Assembly: GCA_963772555.1 (NCBI GenBank)
Contig: CAVYXQ010000007.1
Coordinates: 62,001-126,000, forward strand
Direction of reading: 5' to 3'
Length of the DNA: 64,000 nucleotides
Source of the DNA: Roseiarcus sp963772555
GTDB lineage: Bacteria; Pseudomonadota; Alphaproteobacteria; Rhizobiales; Beijerinckiaceae
In this document: piece after piece, positions 1-9,823 of the stretch
How positions within the stretch are numbered: position 1 is the stretch's first letter
How the letters are laid out: every line of letters begins with the position of its first letter
Translations under genes and position numbers: made by a program
Notes under the pieces: generated by a model
What the model was told of the DNA's origin: nothing
Seen by the model: the letters and a program-made list of their open reading frames with translations, nothing else
Database searches by the model: none

Positions 1-41
1 TTGCCAGACACCCGTCCGTCGGCCCGGATTGGAGAGATGCC

Positions 42-293
42 ATGCTCAAGAACATTGCCTGCTTCGGCCTTGCCGCCGTCGCCATCGCCGCCTCGCCCTC
101 GATTGCGCTTGCGCTGCAGGGCGACTCATCGTCATGGGGCACTGAAGATTCAGGCCCAATCGTCCCAACGCAGACCCTGACGCCCCGCGACCGCTCCTGG
201 AACTTCGACAACGAGGCCCTGAACCGGGCGATAGCCGGATCGGAGTGGGTCAGGGAACATTCCGGGGCGAGCCCATATCCTTGGCCCCGTTGA
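42..293 (+). CDS. Small secreted protein of unknown function
   Basis: An 83-residue protein. The first 25 or so residues form a classic Sec signal peptide: a positive start (MLKN), a hydrophobic Ala/Val/Ile core and a small-residue cleavage region near ALALQ. The mature part is about 58 residues, acidic and rich in Ser, Trp and Pro, ending YPWPR, with no cysteine and no motif I recognise. A GGAGAG ribosome site precedes the ATG. It stands alone, followed by about 170 bases without a gene. Real by signal peptide and ribosome site; function unknown. Confidence 0.6.
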   Translation: MLKNIACFGLAAVAIAASPSIALALQGDSSSWGTEDSGPIVPTQTLTPRDRSWNFDNEALNRAIAGSEWVREHSGASPYPWPR

Positions 294-465
294 TCGGGGC
301 CGCTCGCCAGGGGCAAATCAGCCGCTCAGGTGCTCAGGTTCGATTTCATCGGTATCCTCTTGACCAGCCGTCTGCGTATTATCGACGGGAGAATCCCGCG
401 CCCTTGTGACTGGGGCGCCGCCAATCGCGCAAAAGTTGGCGGAACCGGGATGAGGGAGGGAGTCC

Positions 466-1521
466 GTGCGCACGATCAAGGGACCAGCGCTGCTCATCGC
501 GCAGCTTGCGAGCGACCGGGCGCCATTCAACAGCCTGTCCGGGATCGCCAAGTGGGCGGCGAGCCTGGGCTACAAAGGGCTGCAGCTGCCGAGCTCGGAC
601 GCCCGCTTCCTCGACCTACGCCGTTGCGCTGAAAGTCAGACCTACGCCGACGAGATCACGGGGACATTGAAAGAGCATGGCCTTGCGGCCACCGAACTGG
701 TGACCGCCCTTCAGGGCCAGCTCGTCGCCGTGCATCCTGCGTATGACGCCTTCTATGACGCTTTCGCGCCGTCGAGCGCGCGTGGGAATCCCGCGGCGCG
801 TCAGGCCTGGGCGGCCGGGCAGATGAAGATCGCCGCCGTCGCGGCGCAGCGCCTGGGTCTCAAGGTCGTGCAGACGTTCAGCGGGTCGTTCGCCTGGCCC
901 TACGTCTACCCTTGGCCGCAGCGCCCAGGTCCTCTGATCGAATCGGCTTTCAGCGAGCTCGCCCGCCGTTGGCTGCCCATCCTCGACGCCTTCGACGAAG
1001 CCGGCGTCGACCTTGGGTTTGAGCTCCACCCCTGCCAGGACGTATTCGACGGCGAGACGTTCGAGCAATTCCTCGCCGCGGTCGGCAATCATCCGCGCTG
1101 CAACATCAATTACGACGCCAGCCATTTCATCAAGCAGGGGCTGGACTACATCGCCTTCATCGACCTGTACCATGAGCGCATCAAGGGCTTTCATGTGAAG
1201 GACGCCGAGTTTCGCCCGACCGGCAAACAGGGCTTTTATTCCGGATACCAGCCCTGGCTGAAGCGCGCCGCCCGGGATCGCTCGCTCGGCGACGGTCAGG
1301 TCGATTTCAAGCAGATCTTCTCGAAGCTCGCCGAGTATGATTTCGACGGCTGGGCAGTCTACGAGTGGGAGGATTGCCTGAAACATCCCGAAGTCGCGGC
1401 CGCCGAGGGCGCTCCCTTCATTGCCGCTCACATCATTCGGGTGACTGACAGGGCGTTCGACGATTTTGCGGCGACCGGCGCCGAGCGAGATGTCGTGAAC
1501 CGGATTCTCGGGCTCGCGTGA
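466..1521 (+). CDS. Sugar phosphate isomerase/epimerase family protein (xylose-isomerase-like TIM barrel)
   Basis: A 351-residue cytoplasmic protein of the AP-endonuclease-2/xylose-isomerase-like TIM-barrel family. Members isomerise or epimerise sugars and inositol derivatives with a divalent metal. Visible family marks are GFELHPCQDVFDG (metal-binding Glu/His region), NINYDASHF (Asp/His) and KGFHVKDAEF with a late YEWEDCL (Glu). The GTG start at 466 is chosen because GGGAGG lies just upstream and the barrel's first strand follows. The substrate cannot be read from sequence. Similar proteins commonly sit beside sugar ABC importers and dehydrogenases, which fits the sugar loci downstream, but nothing links it to a particular operon here. 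Confidence 0.85.
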   Translation: MRTIKGPALLIAQLASDRAPFNSLSGIAKWAASLGYKGLQLPSSDARFLDLRRCAESQTYADEITGTLKEHGLAATELVTALQGQLVAVHPAYDAFYDAFAPSSARGNPAARQAWAAGQMKIAAVAAQRLGLKVVQTFSGSFAWPYVYPWPQRPGPLIESAFSELARRWLPILDAFDEAGVDLGFELHPCQDVFDGETFEQFLAAVGNHPRCNINYDASHFIKQGLDYIAFIDLYHERIKGFHVKDAEFRPTGKQGFYSGYQPWLKRAARDRSLGDGQVDFKQIFSKLAEYDFDGWAVYEWEDCLKHPEVAAAEGAPFIAAHIIRVTDRAFDDFAATGAERDVVNRILGLA

Positions 1522-1831
1522 GACGGCTCGGCAGGGGCGGCGAGCTGCCAGGGTCCGAGTCGGTGTCCCCTTTGCCAGCGAAGGCTTTCGGACGCCGGAA
1601 TGGACGGCCGCTCTGCGCAGATGTTGGTCGTTCGAGGAGGCCTCGGCGAACCGGCGATATGCCACCCTTTCTGCCCTTCCCCGTCGGCTCCGATACGGGC
1701 TGCAAACGCGTCAAAGGCGCATTGACAAGGATTAACGCTGGCCGTAGCCCGTCGGCCCGCAATGAGAACGACGCTCGGGCAAGGCGTGTGAGGGCACGAT
1801 AAAATCGTCAGTGAAGCAGATTGGAGGCGTT
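1522..1831. other. Intergenic region, no gene seen
   Basis: About 310 bases between the isomerase and the propeller gene. Overlapping short reading frames on both strands lack ribosome sites and recognisable protein character. The only clear signal is TTGGAGG just before the next gene's ATG. Confidence 0.5.
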
Positions 1832-3850
1832 ATGGAGCGGATGCAAAAGTGGGTCGGGCGATGCGCCTTGACCCTAGCGGTCCTTGGGCCTCCGGGTTTT
1901 GCATCCGGCGCAGCCGACGCCGCGGTCCGCATCGAAGGACAAGTGCAGATCGGCGGCGGCGCAGTCGCGGGCTCGACAGTCAGTCTCTGGGCGGCGAGCG
2001 CGGATGCGCCGGCGCGGCTGGCGCAAGTTCAGGCCGACGCCGACGGCCGGTTCGCAATCTCGGTCGACGCGACGCCCAGCGGCGCGTCGAGCCTCTATCT
2101 CGTCGCCAGCGGCGGCGCGCCGGCCGTCAACAAGGCCGGCGGCGACACCAAGGGCCTGGACCTCCTGGCGGTGCTCGGGAAAGACCCGCCGCCGAAGGTC
2201 GTCCTCAACGAACTCACGACCGTCGCGTCGACGTTCACCAACGCGCGCTTCCTCAAGGGCGAGTCGATCTCCGGCAATCCGCTCGGCCTGAAGATCGCCG
2301 CCGGGAATGTGCCGAACCTCGTCGATCCGACGACGGGCGGCTGGGGCAAGGCGCTCCTCGATCCGCTCAACAGCACGCAGAACACGACGCTGGCGAACCT
2401 CGACACGCTCGGCTCGCTCATCACGGCCTTCGCCGCCGGGAGCAACGAGGACTGGCGCGCGCGCTTTCTCAAGGCCGCGACCCTATCCGGAGGCGACGCG
2501 CCCACGAACACTCTTGAGGCGATGGCGGACATCGCCCGCGAGTCGTGGGGGGACCCGAAGGACCTCTTTGCGCTGTTCGACGAGGCCTATCCGCAGCCGA
2601 AGGACGGCTCCCGCCGGGCCGCGCCCTTCGCGCCCTATCTCTTCTGGGCGCCCGACGACTTCGCCCTCATGCTCGCCTTCGCCGGCGGCGGGATGTACGC
2701 CAACGGCCGCTTCATGTTCGACGCGGACGGCGACCTGTGGAGCGGGCAGAACTGGATGCCCGGTTCGCAATCCGGCGTGGTCAAAAGCCTCGGCGGCGGC
2801 GTCCTCAAGATGACCCCGAACGGAACGCCGCTCTCGCCGCCGATCACCGGCTTTACCGGCATGGGAATCGACGGGGTCGGCTGGGGGACCGCGGTGACCC
2901 GCGACAGGGTTTGGGCCACCAGCTTCAACGGCAAGATCCTGGTCATGGATTTCGACGGCAAGCCGGTCGCGACCGAGGCGGACTTCCCCTTCAAGGAGGA
3001 ACTCCACGGCCTGATGGGGATCGGCGTCGCCGAGAATGGCGACGTCTGGATCGCCGACGGTTCGGACGATCAATTGTTGTTCTTCCCCGGCGGCCGCATC
3101 AAGGACGGCAAGATCGTCAAGGTCGCGGGACTCGCGTCGCCCTTCGACATCGTCGTCGATCCTCAGAATCGCGTCTGGGTCAGCAACTCGCAGTCCGATA
3201 CGGTCGTCCGGTTTCCGGCTGACGATCCCACCAAGGTCGAAACCTTCCACGAGGGGCTCTCGGTCCGTGCGCTCGCGATGGACTCCAAGGCCAATGTCTG
3301 GGTGGCAAGCAATGTGTCGCGCGACTTTCCGATCCCGAAGGTGCCGAAAGGCGCTTCCATCATGCTGCAGTTTCAACTCATGGGCGCCGCTGCATTCGCC
3401 TATCCGAAGAGCACCGGCGTCATCAGCATGATCCGACCGGACGGCGTTCAGCCTGCGCCTGATGGTTTCACCGGCGGCGGGGCGGTCGACATTCCCTGGG
3501 GCCTCAACATCGACGGCAACGACGATGTCTGGATCGGCAACATTGGGCCGGTAAATAACGGCGTGGTGTTGATGGCCGGGGTCGACACCAAAGGCCATCC
3601 GCTCGGCACGAAGACCGGCGATGTCCTTCATGTGTTTCGGAGCGGCAGCATCCAGTTGCTCACCGACGTGGCGATCGACCCGGCAGGCGATGTCTGGGCG
3701 GCGAACAACTGGAATCATCCGAAAGCGGCGATGGCCAGCGCACCCGACCCCCGTTTCTCGACTTGGGGCGGCGGGTCAGGTCTGACTGTCATTTACGGCG
3801 CGGCCGCCCCGGTGAAGCCTCCGCGCATGGGCGTTGTGAAGGGGTATTGA
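1832..3850 (+). CDS. Secreted NHL/streptogramin-lyase-like beta-propeller protein
   Basis: About 672 residues. The ATG at 1832 is preferred over a GTG at 1811 because GGAGG lies 4-8 bases upstream. Residues 1-30 are a signal peptide ending near ASGAADA. Next comes a carboxypeptidase-regulatory-like beta-sandwich of about 80 residues (VRIEGQVQIGGGAVAGSTV, later LYLVASGG), then a helical stretch with many Asn and Thr. The C-terminal half is a propeller with repeated blades of the type DVWIADGS, RVWVSNSQSDTVVRF, NVWVASN, DVWIGN and DVWAANNWNHP, as in Vgb/NHL proteins. It is probably periplasmic or outer-surface and may bind a ligand or partner; Vgb-type lyase activity is not established. It is followed by a long gene-free stretch. 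Confidence 0.75.
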   Translation: MERMQKWVGRCALTLAVLGPPGFASGAADAAVRIEGQVQIGGGAVAGSTVSLWAASADAPARLAQVQADADGRFAISVDATPSGASSLYLVASGGAPAVNKAGGDTKGLDLLAVLGKDPPPKVVLNELTTVASTFTNARFLKGESISGNPLGLKIAAGNVPNLVDPTTGGWGKALLDPLNSTQNTTLANLDTLGSLITAFAAGSNEDWRARFLKAATLSGGDAPTNTLEAMADIARESWGDPKDLFALFDEAYPQPKDGSRRAAPFAPYLFWAPDDFALMLAFAGGGMYANGRFMFDADGDLWSGQNWMPGSQSGVVKSLGGGVLKMTPNGTPLSPPITGFTGMGIDGVGWGTAVTRDRVWATSFNGKILVMDFDGKPVATEADFPFKEELHGLMGIGVAENGDVWIADGSDDQLLFFPGGRIKDGKIVKVAGLASPFDIVVDPQNRVWVSNSQSDTVVRFPADDPTKVETFHEGLSVRALAMDSKANVWVASNVSRDFPIPKVPKGASIMLQFQLMGAAAFAYPKSTGVISMIRPDGVQPAPDGFTGGGAVDIPWGLNIDGNDDVWIGNIGPVNNGVVLMAGVDTKGHPLGTKTGDVLHVFRSGSIQLLTDVAIDPAGDVWAANNWNHPKAAMASAPDPRFSTWGGGSGLTVIYGAAAPVKPPRMGVVKGY

Positions 3851-4386
3851 CGAGGCCGCACATGCTTTGGCTAGGACAACCGCTTCGCGATGCCTGCAAC
3901 CTTTGTAGGTCGGCTCTCCCGCCCAATTGAGACGTACGGCTGCCCGGCCCGTCGGGTCCGCTAAGCGTCGATATGAGACGTCGCCTCTGCGCATAGGAGC
4001 CAAGCACTCCCTTCGGGCTGTCGCGGACGAGACGCCGCCGCGGCGGCCACGACCGACAGGCCGGACTGGTTTCGGGGCGGCGCCCTTGAAGGTCAACATT
4101 GTCTTGACGAGACGCCGGCCTTTGTTCTATCTTTGTTCTCGACCTCTTCGCGGAGTACGCTCCTTGTCCGGCCCTTTAGAGTTGGTTTCGATCAGGCAGA
4201 ATCGTTTTCCGTCACCCGCGGGCTTGACCCGCGGGTCCATGGATCAAGCCCGGCGAGGACGGATCCGGATGGGTCAACCTGATCGGAACCCGCGCTAGAA
4301 TCCGCCGCAAGCCTTGGCCGTCATTGCTCAAAGCGAGACGGTGCGGGCCGCGAAATATCGATCGCAATTTTTTTGGCCTTGATTGC

Positions 4387-4450
4387 CCGTAAGCTCTTGA
4401 TAAGTCCGAGTTCCGCGCCAGGAATTGCAATTTTTGGCAAGGAATTGCAG
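4387..4450 (+). repeat. Dispersed phased A/T repeat, copy 1
   Basis: A 64-base unit beginning CCGTAAGCTCTTGATAAGTC. It matches the unit at 56690-56753 in the same orientation at about 50 of 64 positions by eye. It runs on into roughly 10-base steps of short A/T runs (GGAATTGCAA, TTTTTGGCAA, GGAATTGCAG and so on) to about 4510. A helical-pitch spacing of this kind predicts intrinsic DNA curvature. Function unknown. Confidence 0.6.
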
Positions 4451-4576
4451 GTTTCGGAAGGGATTGTTGAAGGAATCTGCAAGGATTGGAACCGTTCGGA
4501 AGACTTCTGCAATCCCTCCAACGCCGGCAGCCCGGGAGCCGCACGGCAGGGAAGGGAACTCGCAAATCCCCGGCGT

Positions 4577-4670
4577 GTCACCCCCGCGCAAGCGGGGGTC
4601 CAGGGCCGCTGCCGCTCCCGTTGATCTTCAGCGCCCGCCGCTCTGGATCCCCGCTTGCGCGGGGATGACA
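4577..4670. repeat. Pair of inverted REP-like hairpins
   Basis: Hairpin 1 has stems 4581-4587 (CCCCCGC) and 4592-4598 (GCGGGGG) around a GCAA loop. Hairpin 2 has stems 4647-4654 (ATCCCCGC) and 4659-4666 (GCGGGGAT) around TTGC. The flanks (TCAC/GTCCAG and CTGGAT/ATGAC) show that the second is an inverted copy of the first. The pair sits between the convergent propeller and permease genes, a usual place for REP/BIME-type elements. It may also act as a bidirectional transcription barrier. Confidence 0.6.
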
Positions 4671-4747
4671 CTCGAGTTGCGCCAGCCAGCGCGACCGGAA
4701 ACGGCGCCGCAACTCTTTGAAGTGAGCGGCCAGGACGCGAGCCAACT

Positions 4748-5737
4748 CTATCCGGTCAACCGCGAATAGGCCGCGGCCAAGGCGAAGATGATCGAACCGT
4801 AGAGGATCTGTTTGATCGGCTCGGGCGAATCGAGAAGGGTCAGGAGTCCGTCGAGCACCGTCAGGATCAGGGCGCCGACGATCGTGCCGGAATAGCCGCC
4901 GCGGCCGCCGAAGATCGAGGTGCCGCCGATGATGACCGCAGCGATCGAAGGCAGGAGGTAGGTAGCGGCCAGGCTGAGATCGGCGGAATTGGTGTGGCCG
5001 ACGAGGACGAATCCCGCGATCGACGCGAGGAGCGCGCAAATCATGTAGTCGATGAGGAGGAGCCGCCACACGCGCACGCCGGCCAGCCGGCAGCCCTCGC
5101 GATTGTCGCCGATCGCGTACAACAGGCGGCCGAAGCCGGTTTGCTTGAGCGTGACCACCACCAATGCCGCAATCGGCAGCCATAAGAATACGTCGAGAGG
5201 AATGAGGCCGCCAAGGCGATCGGATCCGATGGCGTGGATGAAGTCGGGCACGATCGAGCGCTGCGACAATATCCTCTGGCTGTAGACGATGATGATGCCT
5301 TCCGTCATGAGCCCGGTGCCGAGAGTCATCACCAGCGGCTGAACGCCGAGAAGAGCGACGCCGACGCCGTTGATCGCTCCGACCGCCAGCCCCAGCCCGA
5401 GGCCGATCGCGACCGCCGTGACATCGCCGAACTTCAGCGCCGTCGTCGTCATCAGGAAGGCAGAGCCGGTGGCGACGCTGACGACCGAAAGATCGATCCC
5501 TCCGGTCAACATCACCATGGTCTGTCCCGCGGCAAGAATGCCGAGCGGCGCCGCGAACAGGAGGGTGTTCGACAGCCACACCGGATTGACCGTGCCGGGC
5601 TTCATGATCTCGACGATCGCGATAAACAGCAGGAGCAGCAGGACGAGAGCGACGATGGTGTTGCGCTGAAACCAAAGCAGAAGGCTGCGAGCCTCGAAGC
5701 GAGGGGGCCGGGCGGAGGCGTCAGCAGGACCGTTCAT
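4748..5737 (-). CDS. Ribose-type (CUT2) sugar ABC transporter permease
   Basis: A 329-residue inner-membrane protein of the RbsC/XylH/AraH family. It has about eight to ten hydrophobic segments and the family motifs GQTMVMLTGGIDLSV and GVALLGVQPLVMTLGTG, plus a late ILYGSIIFALAAAYSRL helix. The start at 5737 follows a short cytoplasmic tail, and its ATG overlaps the stop of the upstream ATPase-permease gene (TCAT at 5734-5737 on the plus strand), so the two are translationally coupled. With the permease half of the neighbouring fused protein it would supply two different permease domains for one importer. The likely substrate is a pentose, hexose or polyol; glpD/glpK nearby hint at a polyol. 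Confidence 0.88.
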   Translation of the reverse strand: MNGPADASARPPRFEARSLLLWFQRNTIVALVLLLLLFIAIVEIMKPGTVNPVWLSNTLLFAAPLGILAAGQTMVMLTGGIDLSVVSVATGSAFLMTTTALKFGDVTAVAIGLGLGLAVGAINGVGVALLGVQPLVMTLGTGLMTEGIIIVYSQRILSQRSIVPDFIHAIGSDRLGGLIPLDVFLWLPIAALVVVTLKQTGFGRLLYAIGDNREGCRLAGVRVWRLLLIDYMICALLASIAGFVLVGHTNSADLSLAATYLLPSIAAVIIGGTSIFGGRGGYSGTIVGALILTVLDGLLTLLDSPEPIKQILYGSIIFALAAAYSRLTG

Positions 5738-8299
5738 TTGCGGTCTCTGAGCGAGGTCGCCAGGCCGCCCGCCATCACCACCAGAACGATCAGCGTTCCC
5801 TGGATCACCTGGCCGAAATTGGGGTCGATATTCAAGAAGATCAGGTCGGCAGGAATGAGGGTGAGCACAAAAGCGGCGATGACCGGCCCGGTGATTCCGC
5901 CGCGCCCTCCCGTCAGGCTCACCCCGCCGATAACGACGGCAGCCAGTCCGCTCAGGGTATAGAGGACGCCTGCGTGCGGAGAGCCGATGCCCGTCGTCAT
6001 CGTCAAGCCGACGCCGCCAACCGCGCTGAACAGGCCGCCGACGACATAGGCGATGACCCGGGCGAGCTCGACATTGACGCCGCTTCGAAACGCGGCGATC
6101 CGATCGCTGCCGGTGGCGTAGATGCGCAGACCGGTTTTCGACCGGCGAACCGGAATCCATACCACGGCCAGGGAGACGACCAGCAGAACCAGCGAATTGG
6201 ACAGCCATTCGGTGACGAGCGTGCCGGTGCCGAGATTGAGGAATGCGTCAGGGGCGCCGCCACCGGGCTTCTCCAGGATCAGGAGCGCCACGCCGCCCCA
6301 GATAAAGCCGGTCGTCAGCGTCACGATGACGTCGGGGACGCGAGAGAGGACGACGAGGAGCCCATTGATCGCCCCGATCGCCGCGCCTGCCGCCAGGATC
6401 GCCACGGCAAGCAAAAGCGCCTCGCCGAAGCTGGCGTGTTTCATTGTGCTCGCCGCCAGCACGTTTGCGACCGCGATGACGGATCCGATCGAGAGATCGA
6501 TTCCGCCCGAGATCACCACCACGGCTTGCGCCGCGGCGGCGCAGGCCAAGGGCAATGCGGCCATCGCGACCGATTGTGCGTCGAACGAATCGAACGCGGG
6601 ATGGATCGCCACGGTGGCCGCCAGGAAGACGATCAACAGCGCCGGCATGCCGAACAGCGCCGGATAGGCGGCCAGGGCGCCCCTGAGTTTGCCGATAAGG
6701 CCCGAGCCTCGGCCCGGCGCCACGAGGACCGGGGAGGGAGCGTCAGGGGATGGCGATGTCAGGCCCGGCCCTCGGCGCGGGGCGGCCATGCCTTGCGTGA
6801 CGCCGACGCCCCGTGCGACGCCCAGACCATGCGCGGCGCGCAGCAGGTTTCCCTCGTCCGCCTCGCGGGCCGGCATCTCAGCGACGATTTCGCCGCCGAA
6901 CACAACAATCGCCCGGTCGCAAACCAGGCCAATTTCTGAAAGCTCGGACGTGAACAGCAGCACGGACGACCCGCCGTCCGCCATCTCACGCAGCAACCGA
7001 TAGATCTGATGCTTGGTGCCGACATCGATGCCACGGGTTGGATCGAAGCAGAGAAGGGTTTGAAACCCGGTCGCGATCCACCGTGCGATCACGACCTTCT
7101 GCTGGTTGCCGCCGCTCAGCCGGCGCAGTTCGGACCCTGCGCGGGCGTCGATCTGCAGCCGCTTGACGGCGGCGGCGACGCGCTGGCGCTCGCTATGGGC
7201 GCGAATCAGGCCCCAATTCGACGGGTTGCGGACAAGCGGCAAGGCGACGTTCTCGCGGATCGAGCGCTGTGGCAGGAGGGCCTGAAGCCGATTCGCCGGG
7301 ACCAGCACAAGACCCGCCGCGATCGCGTCGCCGGGGTGGCTCAGCTTCAACTTTCGGCCGCGGGCGACGATCTCACCGCCGTCGCTGCCGCACACCCCCG
7401 CGATGCAGTCGAACAGCTCCTGCTGCCCCTGCCCCTCGAGCGCCGCAACACCGAGAATCTCTCCCGCCCGAAGGCTGAAGGACACGTTCCTGAGCCTGCG
7501 GCCGTAGCAGAGATCGCGGACCTCGAGCGCCACCGGCTCCTCAGCTATTCGGCGATCTGTTCGCCCGGACGCAGCCTCGGCGGGGCCGGATTTCACCGTT
7601 TCCACGCCGAGCATCAGCGAGACGATTCGGTCTTCGCTTCCTCGGGCGGCGTCCGTGACGCCGACAGAGACGCCATCGCGCAAGACCGTGGCGCGATCGC
7701 AGAGCGCGGCGACCTCGGCGATGCGATGAGAAATGAAGATCACCGAATTGCCGCGCTCGCGCCAGCGCCGCACGACGGCGAAGACATGCTCCGACAGGTC
7801 CGCCGGGAGCGCGGCCGTGATCTCGTCGAGCATAAGCACGATCGGATCGGAGGCCAGCGCGCGCGCCAAATCGATGAGGCGCAAAATCGGATAAGGAATG
7901 TCCCGCACCAGCTCGGCAAAGTTGAGGTCCGCTATTCCGAGGTCGTTGAGATGGCTGCGCACGCTCGCGAAGGCGACATCGGCCAGTCGCATGTTCTGGC
8001 CGACTGTCAGGTCGGGAACGAGCGCCGGATCCTGGTAGACCGAGACGATTCCGGCTCGACGCGCTCCGGCGGGGGAGCGAAACGTCCGTACGGCGCCGTC
8101 GACCGTTATGGTTCCGCCGTCCGCCGGGAAGACGCCGGTGAGAAATCTTGACGAGCGTGCTCTTGCCCGCGCCGTTCGCTCCCATCAACGCATGAATCTC
8201 GCCGCGCGAAACTGTCAGCGTCGCCGACCTGAGCGCGACGACGGAACCGAATCGCTTGGCGAGATCGCGGACCTCGAGAAGCGGCGCCGAATCGTTCAT
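5734..8299 (-). pseudogene. Fused CUT2 sugar ABC transporter ATPase-permease (RbsA-RbsC type), frameshifted
   Basis: The product would be about 854 residues: two ABC domains (RbsA layout) running into an RbsC-type permease. The first domain has Walker A GANGAGKST, then the frame breaks at 8143-8145. Dropping one base in the AAA run restores KILTGVFPADGGTITVDG and continues cleanly to QNMRLADVAF. Its Walker B is IVLMLDEITAALP, but the usual LSxxxQQ signature is replaced by IPYPILRLIDLARAL. The second domain has the degenerate Walker A GQGQQEL and a normal LSGGNQQKV. The permease half carries VVVISGGIDLSIGSV. A Pro/Gly/Arg-rich linker joins the parts. As given, the ATPase is broken; a sequencing insertion is the simpler reading. 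Confidence 0.8.
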
Positions 8300-8428
8300 C
8301 GGCGCGGCCCGACGTCTGCTCGCATCATATCAGTGATTGCGCGCCCCATCGTATCGACGAAAGTGACCAGACGATTGCAGTATGATCGATGGGGGAAGCG
8401 CCGGCGACGAACGCCGGCGCCAAAGCTG

Positions 8429-9466
8429 CTACTCGCCCGGACCCTTGCAGGCCTTTTCCTGTGCGGCGGTGAAGTGGCCGTAATCCTTCTCCGGGCCATA
8501 GACAGGATCAGTCGGCGCGACGTTCGGATCGTAGAGCGCCTTCAACTTTTCCACGTTTGCGTCAGTTGTGTTGTCGTACCAGGCCGTCGGAACCGTCGTC
8601 ACCTTGTCCCGCGGCTTTTTCTGCAGGACATCGAGGGCGACAACCAGTCCCGCGGCGCCGATCGCCGGCGAGTTGCTGACGGCGACGCCGACCAACCCAT
8701 CCTTCTTGTAGTCGATCAATTGCTTGATGAAGCCGTTGTTGTCGGCGCCGACGAACGGGACAAACGGCTTGTTTGCGGCCTTGATCGCCTCGATCACCGT
8801 ATAGTCGATGCCGGAGGTCCACACGCCGTCGAAATGCTTGCCCGAGGCCAGCATCGCCGACATCTGCTGCGCGGCCTTCTCGTTGGACCAGTCCATGAAA
8901 GTCGTCGCCACGACCTTGATCCCGGGGTAATCCTTCAGAACCGCATCGAAACCCGTCTGCCTGACACTATCGCCAGGCGCTCCATCGATGCCGCGCATTT
9001 CATAGACGTCGCCCTTGCCCTTCAACTGATCGAACAGCCACTTGGCGCCGACCTTGGCATAGGCCACCTGGTCGCCGGTCACGATATAAGCTTCCGGAGC
9101 GCTGACAGGCTGGTCCGCCGCAACGACCACGATCCCCTTCTCGGCCGCCTGCTTGATGACGCCGTTGAGCGCCTTCTCGTCCGACGGGTTTATGATGATT
9201 GCATTGACGCCCGCCGAAATCAGCGTGCGCAGATCCGCGATCTGTTCGGAAGGCCCGGCCTCGCGATTGGCCAGGACGATCTTCGAAACCAGGCCCGAAG
9301 CCAGCGCTTCGGCCTTGATCGAGCAGACGAATTCTTCGCGCCAGCTATTGCCGATATGAGTATTGGAGACCCCGATGACGAACTGCTCCGCGGCGCTGGC
9401 GCCAGGCGCTGTCGCCCCCATGGCCGCGAGCAAAGAAAGCGCGGCGATCCCGCTAAGGCGTTTCAT
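8429..9466 (-). CDS. Ribose-type sugar ABC transporter substrate-binding protein
   Basis: A 345-residue periplasmic binding protein of the peripheral-binding-protein-4/RbsB fold. Residues 1-25 are a signal peptide (MKRLSGIAAL, cleavage near ASAAEQ). The mature part starts FVIGVSNTHIGNSWR and contains ISAGVNAIIINPSD, GIVVVAADQP and FVGADNNGFIKQLI, typical of the two lobes and hinge. The ATG at 9466 is supported by GGGAGGA just upstream; longer in-frame extensions are not supported. It is the first gene of the minus-strand importer operon (binding protein, fused ATPase-permease, permease) and diverges from glpD. Confidence 0.9.
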   Translation of the reverse strand: MKRLSGIAALSLLAAMGATAPGASAAEQFVIGVSNTHIGNSWREEFVCSIKAEALASGLVSKIVLANREAGPSEQIADLRTLISAGVNAIIINPSDEKALNGVIKQAAEKGIVVVAADQPVSAPEAYIVTGDQVAYAKVGAKWLFDQLKGKGDVYEMRGIDGAPGDSVRQTGFDAVLKDYPGIKVVATTFMDWSNEKAAQQMSAMLASGKHFDGVWTSGIDYTVIEAIKAANKPFVPFVGADNNGFIKQLIDYKKDGLVGVAVSNSPAIGAAGLVVALDVLQKKPRDKVTTVPTAWYDNTTDANVEKLKALYDPNVAPTDPVYGPEKDYGHFTAAQEKACKGPGE

Positions 9467-9823
9467 TCTATCCTCCCACATTCGTCGTTGGCGCAGCCGA
9501 GAGGCTGCATTCCCTTGTATCCCACGCCGTAGCGCATTTAGTGTTGCCGAAGCCGATGAACAGCGACTTGTCAAATCAGGCGAGCCGTTCGGCGGCGCCA
9601 GCGAGCATGGCTTTCTAGCCCTTGGCTCGTGGCGTCGGGCATTGTGACGCAAATCAGACATCATTGCAATTGCTGGCGCGGGGAGCCCTCGACGTTCAAG
9701 GAACTGACAACACGGCAGGTTCTGGACAGGGGACCAATATACGGTGAATCCGCCATGAGCGTTGTGTGCGCCGATTGACAGCGAGGTTCGAATGGAAGCG
9801 ATGGACCAGACAGGACTTGCTGA
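9467..9823. promoter_or_regulatory. Divergent control region between sugar importer and glpD
   Basis: About 357 bases between divergent transcription units, so it must hold both promoters. GACTTGTC at 9565-9572 matches the core of the operator-like motif found at 16361 and 17534, but the flanks fit poorly. No coding sequence was recognised. Confidence 0.4.

Larger units (their letters stand above)
3851..4747. other. Long intergenic region rich in repeats
   Basis: About 900 bases between convergent genes. I see no convincing coding sequence. It holds three kinds of repeat: a CCCGCGGG-containing palindromic unit near 4212-4240, a phased A/T repeat near 4387-4500 with a second copy at 56690, and a pair of oppositely oriented REP-like hairpins at 4577-4670. 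Short reading frames across these repeats should not be taken as genes. Confidence 0.6.

Noticed and set aside
616..1665. 349-codon minus-strand frame opposite the sugar isomerase
   Set aside because: It is the antisense shadow of a well-supported gene; Arg/Gly-rich composition and no family motif.
4321..4671. Minus-strand frames over the repeat region
   Set aside because: Their sequence is produced by the phased repeats and REP hairpins.
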